From: Thermoprotei archaeon
GTDB taxonomy: Archaea; Thermoproteota; Thermoprotei; QMSL01; B3-G16
Length of the DNA: 5,428 nt
Reading direction: 5' to 3'
Assembly (NCBI GenBank): GCA_003649665.1
Contig: QMSL01000095.1
Location: 1 to 5,428 of the forward strand
Below the pieces are notes generated by a model. That model was not told the DNA's origin, searched no databases, and saw nothing but the letters and a program-made list of their open reading frames with translations. The position numbers were made by a program, and so were the translations under genes. Shown in pieces: positions 1 to 4,805 of this stretch (the stretch's first letter is position 1; the number at the start of each line of letters is the position of its first letter).

Positions 1-2
1 CA

Positions 3-2183
3 CGACTTCCTCCAGATATAGAGGAAGCAAAGAGGATGATATATGAGCTCTACAAAAGGTGGAGCAAGTACATGAGAGCTCCAGTTATACCGGGCATGGT
101 TGGATGTGATCATCATTTACCTAAAGAATATGTGCCTGACATCGTTAGGGAACTTCTAAAAATTGAACTGCCAGTAAGGATTAAGCAAGGAAGTCTTGAG
201 GATATTGCTTCTATTTTAAGACAGGCTAAGGACAGCTTAAAGTCATTTGAAGGAGAGTTGCTAAGTAGTCATTATCATTGGGTGCTATACGGAACTTGGT
301 CTACTAGAACGTACTTAAAGCAACTAAATTTCGAATGTGAGACATTACTACTTTACTACGTCGAACCTTTATGGACGTTAGCGTGGATACTTGGTGCAGA
401 ATATCCGGAATCCGAGATAGAGACAGCTTGGAGGTACGTCTTACTTTCACATCCACATGATTCTATATGTGGATGTAGTGTAGATGAAGTGCATAAGGAA
501 GTCGAGATCAGACTTATTAAGGCTAGGGAGTTATGTCATGAACTTCTCCATTGTACTATGAGGGGCAATGTTCTATATTTGTTTTTAGAAAGGAGGGCAG
601 GTTATCGTTATGAATGGCATGCCTTACCATCAATAACGTCTAAGATAAATCTAACGTTCGCAGGATCATCATCGTATCTATACGTAGTAGCGTTTAATAC
701 ATTGCCTTGGAAGAGAAGAGCAGTGATTAAAATGAGACTTAAGCCTTACCAAGTGACATTACCAATGCTTAAGGAGATCGCTAGAATCGCACCAAAGAAC
801 GTAGCAGAAGGTGCTCTCCAACTCCTTAGAGAGAATAAGCCGATCAGTGTAGATTTCAGAAATGTAGTCCTAAAAGACCCAGCAGGCAATATAATACCAT
901 GTCAGATAAGGGAATTCGAAGATGGATCTGTCGAAGTGATATGGATTGATGAATTGCCACCGCTTGGATTTAAGTCATATTCGGTAGTTAAGGAAAAGCA
1001 TGAAGAATACGAAGAAGTACTAAAGGCAGGAGAGCTCTTCATAGAGAATGAATACTTAAGAGTGGAGTTCGACCTTAAGAGAGGTGGCGCGCTAAAAATT
1101 ATCGATAAGAGAACAGGAGAGGTCTATGAAGGATTAGCCGTATTAGAGGATGGTGGAGATGTCGGCGATGAATATGATTATTCACCTCCCGAGAGAGATA
1201 AAATAATTAGAAGCGAGGAGGTAATGGCATCACTAAGTATAGTAGAGAGAGGGCCTGTTTATGTACGCGCTAAGTTAAGCTACTTCTTAAGTCTTCCAGA
1301 ATCAGCATCACAGGATAGAAGGTCAAGAAGCGAAAAACAGGTTAAGGTTCCAGTGGATATGTACATAACGCTGTACAGGGGAATACCACGCGTTGACCTA
1401 GAGATAGTAGTCAATAACAGAGCTAAGGATCATAGACTCAGAATAATATTCCCAACTAAGGTTAAGGCTGAAAAACACTACGCTAAAACCCATTATATGG
1501 TGATAGAAAGACCCAATAAACCTCCTTACTACTACATACGTGGTGATAACAGGGTTCCCATAAGAACATACCCCACTAGATTATGGGTTGATGTAAGCGA
1601 TGGAAAGAGAGGTCTTTGCATAGTCACTAAGGGATTACATGAGTATGAGGTTAGGGAGGGTAAGAATGGAATAGAAATAGTGTTCACCCTTATGAGATGT
1701 GTCGGTTGGCTCTCAAGAGAAGATCTTCTTACGAGACCTGGTCGTGCAGGCCCATACATCAAGACTCCTGATGCACAGTGTCTTGGAACTAGGAGCTTTG
1801 AGCTCTCAATAATTCCACATAAGGGATATTGGGATGATGCACACATACATAGATTAGCTTTAGAATATGTAATACCAGGAATAGCACATGAGGATATTAC
1901 TCATAAAGGAGAATTGCCGCCAGAGTATTCACTATTAGAGGTAGAGGGCGAACTCATATTGTTCTCGACATTCAAGAGGAGTGTGGATAGAGAGGGCGCG
2001 ATATTGAGAATTTACAATCCCTCATCACGATCAATTAAGGCGAGAATTATCTTACATAAGAGGCCACGTAAGGTATTTAGAACTAGACTCGATGAGAAGG
2101 AACTTATCGAACTCAAGGAAGGAGACGCTATAGAAGTATGCCTGGATCCATATAAGATAGAGACCTTGAAGATAGTATTTTAA
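3..2183 (+). CDS. Alpha-mannosidase, glycoside hydrolase family 38 (5' partial)
   Basis: Retaining, metal-dependent alpha-mannosidase that would cleave alpha-linked mannose from glycans; the true substrate cannot be read from sequence. The frame is open to the left edge (11 codons precede the first ATG at 36), so that ATG is internal; about 726 residues remain of a family that usually has 900-1050. Numbering from the codon at 3, visible GH38 landmarks are a GCDHHLP segment (34-40, the GxDH motif late in the catalytic domain), a STRTYLKQ helix (100-107) and HPHDSICGCSVDEVH (150-164), whose second His and Asp (152-153) correspond to the HHD metal-binding motif of GH38. The beta-rich C-terminal domains follow, with the conserved core starting near residue 348 (ENEYLRVEF). 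The catalytic Asp nucleophile and the first metal ligands lie upstream of the window. No signal peptide can be judged. Family assignment is firm; mannosidase versus a related specificity is inferred. Confidence 0.92.
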   Translation, partial: RLPPDIEEAKRMIYELYKRWSKYMRAPVIPGMVGCDHHLPKEYVPDIVRELLKIELPVRIKQGSLEDIASILRQAKDSLKSFEGELLSSHYHWVLYGTWSTRTYLKQLNFECETLLLYYVEPLWTLAWILGAEYPESEIETAWRYVLLSHPHDSICGCSVDEVHKEVEIRLIKARELCHELLHCTMRGNVLYLFLERRAGYRYEWHALPSITSKINLTFAGSSSYLYVVAFNTLPWKRRAVIKMRLKPYQVTLPMLKEIARIAPKNVAEGALQLLRENKPISVDFRNVVLKDPAGNIIPCQIREFEDGSVEVIWIDELPPLGFKSYSVVKEKHEEYEEVLKAGELFIENEYLRVEFDLKRGGALKIIDKRTGEVYEGLAVLEDGGDVGDEYDYSPPERDKIIRSEEVMASLSIVERGPVYVRAKLSYFLSLPESASQDRRSRSEKQVKVPVDMYITLYRGIPRVDLEIVVNNRAKDHRLRIIFPTKVKAEKHYAKTHYMVIERPNKPPYYYIRGDNRVPIRTYPTRLWVDVSDGKRGLCIVTKGLHEYEVREGKNGIEIVFTLMRCVGWLSREDLLTRPGRAGPYIKTPDAQCLGTRSFELSIIPHKGYWDDAHIHRLALEYVIPGIAHEDITHKGELPPEYSLLEVEGELILFSTFKRSVDREGAILRIYNPSSRSIKARIILHKRPRKVFRTRLDEKELIELKEGDAIEVCLDPYKIETLKIVF

Positions 2184-2260
2184 ACTCCTCAACTATGGGT
2201 ACTCCAATGAAAATAATACGAGCAATGCCGTAGCACGTATATGTAGGAAAGCTAGTCAAC

Positions 2261-2268
2261 TTTATATA
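2261..2268 (+). promoter_or_regulatory. TATA box for the C/D box sRNA
   Basis: TTTATATA in the gap after the mannosidase. Archaeal transcription normally starts about 25 bases after the box centre, here near 2288-2292, which is just before the C box of the candidate sRNA at 2295. It is too far from the DUF362 start to be its best promoter. No convincing purine-rich BRE is seen directly upstream. Confidence 0.55.
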
Positions 2269-2294
2269 GAGCGCTAATTCCTTATACCCATGAT

Positions 2295-2350
2295 ATGATG
2301 AGCTTCCCTGCGGGAAGAACTGAGTAATGATGTAAGCGGTCGGGTTCTGA
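2295..2350 (+). ncRNA. C/D box sRNA (2'-O-methylation guide) candidate
   Basis: All four boxes of an archaeal double-guide C/D sRNA occur in order: C box ATGATGA (2295-2301, exact RUGAUGA), D' box CTGA (2320-2323), a 3-base spacer GTA, C' box ATGATGT (2327-2333, one mismatch), and D box CTGA (2347-2350). Total length of 56 bases and the short D'-C' spacer match known archaeal guides, which bind L7Ae, Nop5 and fibrillarin to methylate rRNA or tRNA. The D guide is AAGCGGTCGGGTT (2334-2346); by the N+5 rule it would direct methylation of the target base opposite the G at 2342. The C-D' interval is 18 bases, longer than the usual ~12, and holds a 6-bp hairpin. Flanking bases form only a weak terminal stem. 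I could not identify a target by eye. A TATA box sits about 30 bases before the C box. Confidence 0.7.
2303..2317 (+). repeat. Perfect 6-bp inverted repeat with 3-base loop
   Basis: CTTCCC (2303-2308), loop TGC, GGGAAG (2312-2317). It lies wholly between the C and D' boxes of the candidate sRNA. No T-run follows, so an intrinsic terminator for the mannosidase is unlikely. It could be a fold of the sRNA that masks or structures the D' guide, or chance. Confidence 0.6.
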
Positions 2351-2358
2351 TAAAATTC

Positions 2359-2369
2359 TTTAAATATTT
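2359..2369 (+). promoter_or_regulatory. TATA box for the DUF362-ferredoxin operon
   Basis: CTTTAAATATT, a near-consensus archaeal TATA box. The predicted start of transcription is near 2389-2391, giving a leader of roughly 12 bases before GTG 2402 that still includes the ribosome binding site. The box begins only 9 bases after the D box of the upstream sRNA, so the two units are packed tightly. Confidence 0.6.
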
Positions 2370-2390
2370 CATAGCAGTTAATCATAGTGC

Positions 2391-2396
2391 GGGGTG
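2391..2396 (+). promoter_or_regulatory. Ribosome binding site deciding the DUF362 start
   Basis: GGGGTG, of which GGTG pairs with the archaeal 16S 3' end, sits 5 bases before GTG 2402. The alternative in-frame GTG at 2387 has no such element and lies at or before the predicted transcript start, so 2402 is preferred. Confidence 0.5.
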
Positions 2397-2401
2397 TTCT
2401 C

Positions 2402-3331
2402 GTGAGTAAGGTATATCTAGCAAGATCTCGCCTCAGGAAGCTAGAAGCTGAGGAAAGCTTACCTAATAAGCTCATTAAGTTATTAAGGGAAGCAGGAATA
2501 GAGGATGTAATCCAGAAGGGTAATATTGTTGCCATTAAGGTACATGTTGGTGATATGTCTAACAGTGGATATCGCTACATACGCCCTATTTTCGTACGTA
2601 AGGTAGTTGAGTTAGTAAGATCGCTAGGCGGTATACCGTTCGTTACAGATACATGGGGGCTTAAACACATAGAGAGCGCTGTAAAAAACGGTTTTAATTA
2701 TGCCACACTTAATGCAGCCGTCATTCCTGCAAATGGTATAAAAGAGAATTTCTATTATATGGTTAAGGTTCCAAATGCTTTTCACATAGAGGAAGTTCAA
2801 GTTGCAGGAAACATATATGATGCAGATGTGCTGATAAACTTCGCCCACTCAAAGGGACATCCATCATGTGGATATGGAGGTGCTATAAAGAACTTAGCCA
2901 TGGGATGCATCTCCTATAAAACAAGAGGAGAAATTCATGAACTTGAGAAGAAGGACGATATTGGTGCATGCTTTCAAGAGGGGATGATTGATGCAACTAG
3001 GGCTGTACTCTCCAATAAGCGAGGAAAAGCCATTCATATAAACTATATAATGGACGTTCAGCCTATGTGCGATTGCGCTCCTTATTCTGATAACCCAATA
3101 GTTCCAGATATAGGGATAGCAGTATCAACAGATATAATTGCTCTAGAGAAGGCAACATTGGATTTAATAGATAACGCTCCTCCAGCACCATACTCAATTG
3201 CAGAAAGGCTCAACCTTAAGCCTGGAGATAACAAGTTCTTTAAGATACATAAGAAGGATCCATACATCCAAGTAAGGGCTGGCGAGAAGGCAGGACTGGG
3301 AACTCAAAGATACGAACTCGTGGAGATATAG
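2402..3331 (+). CDS. DUF362 domain protein lacking the internal ferredoxin insert
   Basis: Member of the DUF362 family, whose biochemical role is not established; many members carry iron-sulfur clusters. From GTG 2402 it is 309 residues (314 if GTG 2387 is used). Family landmarks, in the 309-residue numbering, are KVHVG (46-50), a DTW loop (83-85), NGF (96-98), HSKGH (149-153), GYGGAIKNLAMGC (157-169), MCDC (222-225) and PDIGIAVSTDI (235-245). In many DUF362 proteins a pair of CxxCxxCxxxCP motifs is inserted after the GGAIKN/MGC block; here that place holds only a short polar stretch (about 171-190). Remaining Cys are 156, 169, 190, 223 and 225. A 2x[4Fe-4S] ferredoxin begins 9 bases after the stop, so the two are almost certainly co-transcribed and probably co-functional. 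No signal peptide or membrane segment is seen, so it is probably cytoplasmic. Family assignment is firm; function is unknown. Confidence 0.88.
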   Translation: MSKVYLARSRLRKLEAEESLPNKLIKLLREAGIEDVIQKGNIVAIKVHVGDMSNSGYRYIRPIFVRKVVELVRSLGGIPFVTDTWGLKHIESAVKNGFNYATLNAAVIPANGIKENFYYMVKVPNAFHIEEVQVAGNIYDADVLINFAHSKGHPSCGYGGAIKNLAMGCISYKTRGEIHELEKKDDIGACFQEGMIDATRAVLSNKRGKAIHINYIMDVQPMCDCAPYSDNPIVPDIGIAVSTDIIALEKATLDLIDNAPPAPYSIAERLNLKPGDNKFFKIHKKDPYIQVRAGEKAGLGTQRYELVEI

Positions 3332-3337
3332 GGTGAT
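3332..3337 (+). promoter_or_regulatory. Ribosome binding site of the ferredoxin gene
   Basis: GGTGAT, a perfect match to the archaeal anti-Shine-Dalgarno, placed directly after the DUF362 stop codon and 3 bases before ATG 3341. The layout is typical of an operon with independent re-initiation at the second gene. Confidence 0.65.
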
Positions 3338-3340
3338 ATA

Positions 3341-3562
3341 ATGCCTGGAGCAAAGGTTATTGTAAATCAGAATGCATGCATAGGTTGCGGAATGTGCGTA
3401 AAAGTATGTCCCGCAGGGGTATTCAAAATAGTTAACGGTAAATCCCACGCCGTAAGGCCAGACGCATGTTTAGTATGTAGAGCTTGCATAACTCACTGTC
3501 CTACTAACTGTATAACCATAAAGCCCAGAGAGTACGAGCCGATTAGAAGGCTATATGAGTAA
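3341..3562 (+). CDS. 2x[4Fe-4S] ferredoxin
   Basis: Small cytoplasmic electron carrier of 73 residues, the usual size for a bacterial-type dicluster ferredoxin. Two intact cluster motifs are visible: Cys13, 16, 19 and 23 (CxxCxxCxxxCP) and Cys43, 46, 49 and 53 (CxxCxxCxxxCP). All eight ligands are present and each motif ends in the customary Pro, so both clusters should be [4Fe-4S]. A 19-residue linker joins them and a basic tail ends the chain. It lacks the long N-terminal extension with zinc site seen in the seven-iron/zinc ferredoxins of Sulfolobales. It sits 9 bases after the DUF362 gene and shares its transcript; the PyrK-like reductase lies 75 bases further on behind its own promoter. 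Likely partners are therefore the DUF362 protein and possibly the reductase. It could alternatively be viewed as the detached iron-sulfur domain of a DUF362 protein. Confidence 0.93.
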   Translation: MPGAKVIVNQNACIGCGMCVKVCPAGVFKIVNGKSHAVRPDACLVCRACITHCPTNCITIKPREYEPIRRLYE

Positions 3563-3587
3563 ACAGGGAAGACCATTGGAAGTACTA

Positions 3588-3600
3588 CTTAAACGTTAAG
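3588..3600. repeat. Short inverted repeat before the PyrK-like promoter
   Basis: CTTAA (3588-3592), ACG, TTAAG (3596-3600). The repeat ends 3 bases before the TATA-like element at 3603. Its place beside the box would suit a regulator or BRE-region contact, but 5-bp arms in AT-rich DNA can arise by chance. Confidence 0.3.
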
Positions 3601-3602
3601 GT

Positions 3603-3613
3603 AAATTATATTT
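3603..3613 (+). promoter_or_regulatory. TATA box of the PyrK-like gene
   Basis: AAATTATATTT. Counting about 25 bases from its centre places the transcript start near 3633-3638, at the start codon itself. With no GGTG-type element upstream of the gene, a leaderless mRNA is the simplest reading. Confidence 0.5.
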
Positions 3614-3617
3614 CTTC

Positions 3618-3636
3618 TAGTCCGTAAATAGTCCGT
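3618..3636 (+). promoter_or_regulatory. Tandem 8-bp direct repeat over the start site (possible operator)
   Basis: TAGTCCGT occurs at 3618-3625 and again at 3629-3636, an exact copy with an 11-base period, about one helical turn. It lies between the TATA box and the start codon and covers the predicted transcription start. A regulator bound there would contact one face of the DNA and could block RNA polymerase. This is inference from position and spacing only. Confidence 0.4.
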
Positions 3637-3637
3637 G

Positions 3638-4438
3638 ATGTATATAAGAGGTAGGATAGTTAAGGACAAATTCCTCACGTTTAGTGTAAAGGCTTACGAG
3701 ATAGAGCTAGAGAAGGATATAATGCCCAAACCAGGCCAATTCGTAATGCTATGGGTTCCGGGGGTTGGAGAGATCCCACTTAGCGTTGCACAGTATATCG
3801 GCAATCGCTTAATGGAATTAGTAATAGCTAAAGTAGGGAAAGTAACTACTTATATTCATGAGAAGTTCAAAAGCGGTACGAGGGTCTTTATAAGAGGACC
3901 CTATGGAAATGGGTTTACTGTATTGAAGAAGGCTAAGTGTTTAATTGTAGCAGGTGGATGTGGTCTAGCGCCAATGCTATACCTTATCGATAAACTTATA
4001 GAGCAGAAATGTACTGTAGATGTAGTCTTAGGCTTTAAGACTAGATATGATGTTTTCTACGTCGATAGATTTAAGGAGCTTGGAAGAAGGGTATTAATTA
4101 CGACGGAAGATGGAAGTATGGGAGTAAAAGGTACGGCAGTTGATGGAATGATAAGGCTCCTAGAAGAACAAGAATACGATATGGTATATACCTGCGGCAA
4201 GGAATTAATGATGGTTTCTGTAGTTAAGGAGTGTCTAAAGAGAGGCATAAGAGTTGAGGCTTCATTGGAGCGATATATGAAATGCGGTATAGGGATCTGC
4301 GGATCATGCGTACTAGATCCATTGGGATTAAGAGTGTGTAAGGATGGACCAGTCTTCTCAGGGGAAATATTATCTAAAGTGGAAGATTTCGGTAAGTATT
4401 GGCGCAATCCAGATGGAAGCAAGAGAGCCCTCTCATAG
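3638..4438 (+). CDS. PyrK-like FAD/NAD-binding [2Fe-2S] electron transfer subunit
   Basis: Flavoprotein of the dihydroorotate dehydrogenase electron transfer (PyrK) / sulfhydrogenase-gamma type, moving electrons between NAD(P)H, FAD and an iron-sulfur cluster for a partner enzyme. From ATG 3638 it has 266 residues, normal for the family; GTG 3635 directly before it is an equal alternative. Domains in order: FAD-binding beta barrel (about 1-95) with PGQFVMLW (32-39) and EIPLS (45-49, where bacterial PyrK usually has an Arg-containing RP(x)S motif), then GPYGNGF (87-93); NAD-binding Rossmann-like domain opening with AGGCGLAP (105-112); and a C-terminal [2Fe-2S] site with Cys216, 221, 224 and 234 in CGIGICGSCVLDPLGLRVC, followed by KDGPVF. 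All four ligands are present. No pyrD lies beside it in the window, so a role in pyrimidine synthesis is not shown; the ferredoxin and DUF362 genes upstream make a ferredoxin-linked oxidoreductase role equally plausible. Confidence 0.85.
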   Translation: MYIRGRIVKDKFLTFSVKAYEIELEKDIMPKPGQFVMLWVPGVGEIPLSVAQYIGNRLMELVIAKVGKVTTYIHEKFKSGTRVFIRGPYGNGFTVLKKAKCLIVAGGCGLAPMLYLIDKLIEQKCTVDVVLGFKTRYDVFYVDRFKELGRRVLITTEDGSMGVKGTAVDGMIRLLEEQEYDMVYTCGKELMMVSVVKECLKRGIRVEASLERYMKCGIGICGSCVLDPLGLRVCKDGPVFSGEILSKVEDFGKYWRNPDGSKRALS

Positions 4439-4449
4439 TGCCTTAAATC

Positions 4450-4461
4450 AAAATTATAAAA
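4450..4461 (+). promoter_or_regulatory. TATA-like element after the reductase gene
   Basis: AAAATTATAAAA begins 12 bases after the reductase stop. The predicted start is near 4482, just before the C/D-box-like core. With no gene for 300 bases downstream, it would most simply serve a short RNA. AT-rich spacer DNA is an alternative explanation. Confidence 0.3.
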
Positions 4462-4485
4462 GTTGATTATACAGATATTTGGGAT

Positions 4486-4515
4486 CTGAGTAGTGATGAA
4501 TACGCCACGGAATGA
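4486..4515 (+). ncRNA. Possible second C/D box sRNA, incomplete
   Basis: CTGA (4486-4489), spacer GTA, then GTGATGA (4493-4499, exact C box consensus). This repeats the D'-GTA-C' core of the sRNA at 2295-2350. Exactly 12 bases after it comes ATGA (4512-4515), one mismatch from a D box. The upstream C box would have to be the poor TTGATTA at 4463-4469. Either it is a guide RNA with degenerate outer boxes, a decayed copy, or a coincidence. The guide before ATGA would be ATACGCCACGGA (4500-4511). Confidence 0.28.
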
Positions 4516-4649
4516 GCTTAGTCGATGATTAGTATCTCCTTTTACATGTTTACATTCGCGTCTCTATTATGATTCTTGGCTAGTACCTTCTTGAACACTT
4601 TAAAGCGCATATCAAGTATTACTAAGGCCATATCATAAAATCCTACTGT

Positions 4650-4680
4650 CGCATTTAATAAGCAGAACCGCTAAAATGCG
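4650..4680. repeat. Hairpin-forming inverted repeat
   Basis: CGCATTT (4650-4656) pairs exactly with AAATGCG (4674-4680) around a 17-base loop, inside which AGC (4661-4663) and GCT (4670-4672) can pair again. It abuts the TTAACAT palindromes. Role unknown: RNA fold, regulator site, or chance. Confidence 0.4.
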
Positions 4681-4707
4681 TTAACATATATATGTTAAAT
4701 TTAACAT
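4681..4707. promoter_or_regulatory. Overlapping perfect palindromes built from TTAACAT (possible operator)
   Basis: Bases 4681-4698 form an exact 18-bp palindrome (TTAACATATATATGTTAA), and 4692-4707 form an exact 16-bp palindrome (ATGTTAAATTTAACAT) that shares its left half with the first. The result is three half-sites in alternating orientation: TTAACAT at 4681, ATGTTAA at 4692, and TTAACAT at 4701. This is the pattern expected for cooperative binding of a dimeric regulator. It lies about 100 bases before the gene at 4806 and contains a TATA-like ATATATAT core. The binding role is inferred. Confidence 0.5.
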
Positions 4708-4767
4708 TATCATAAATGAATGGAAAGCCTAGAGAAATATGTTTGCCGAAATCCCTTACCCTTTAGG

Positions 4768-4775
4768 TTTTATAT
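4768..4775 (+). promoter_or_regulatory. TATA-like element before the last gene
   Basis: TTTTATAT. Its predicted start near 4796 would fall inside the ribosome binding site at 4789-4796, leaving it unusable. Either transcription starts a few bases earlier than usual or a promoter further upstream is used, possibly in the palindrome region. Confidence 0.35.
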
Positions 4776-4788
4776 CTTTCCAGAAGTA

Positions 4789-4796
4789 GAGGTGAT
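4789..4796 (+). promoter_or_regulatory. Ribosome binding site of the last gene
   Basis: GAGGTGAT, a full-length match to the archaeal anti-Shine-Dalgarno, 9 bases before ATG 4806. An in-frame TGA at 4797-4799 excludes longer starts, so ATG 4806 is well supported. Confidence 0.75.
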
Positions 4797-4805
4797 TGAA
4801 GTATA

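Larger units (their letters stand above)
4439..4805. other. Non-coding region of 367 bases
   Basis: No convincing protein gene on either strand and no tRNA T-arm signature. The stretch holds a TATA-like element just after the reductase gene, a weak C/D-box-like core (4486-4499), a tandem pair of TTTACAT (4541-4547 and 4549-4555), a hairpin (4650-4680), overlapping palindromes (4681-4707), and the promoter and ribosome binding site of the last gene. No clear T-rich terminator follows the reductase gene; CTTTT at 4539-4543 is the only modest candidate. Between 4556 and 4649 I see nothing. Confidence 0.6.

Noticed and set aside
36..38. ATG 36 as the true start of the mannosidase
   Set aside because: The frame is open to the left edge, and the protein from here lacks the N-terminal part of the GH38 catalytic domain.
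1532..1846. 104-codon open frame on the - strand inside the mannosidase
   Set aside because: Shadow of a clear GH38 coding frame, with no domain or start signal.
2303..2317. Hairpin as a terminator for the mannosidase gene
   Set aside because: No T-run follows it, archaeal termination does not rely on such hairpins, and it lies between C and D' boxes.
2387..2389. GTG 2387 as start of the DUF362 gene
   Set aside because: No ribosome binding site, and it lies at or before the predicted transcript start; GTG 2402 has GGGGTG 5 bases upstream. It remains possible.
2128..2535. 135-codon open frame on the - strand across the mannosidase end, the gap and the DUF362 start
   Set aside because: It covers the sRNA and two TATA boxes, overlaps two well-supported + strand genes, and its translation resembles no family; there is no ribosome binding site pattern.
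4057..4422. 121-codon open frame on the - strand inside the reductase gene
   Set aside because: Shadow of the NAD-binding and [2Fe-2S] regions; the + strand frame has intact family motifs.
4498..4530. Ten-codon open frame from ATG 4498
   Set aside because: Very short, no ribosome binding site, and it overlaps a C-box-like sequence that explains the ATGA bases.
4439..4805. tRNA or CRISPR in the long spacer
   Set aside because: No T-arm GGTTCRAAYCC signature or cloverleaf arms, and no regularly spaced repeats of 20 or more bases.
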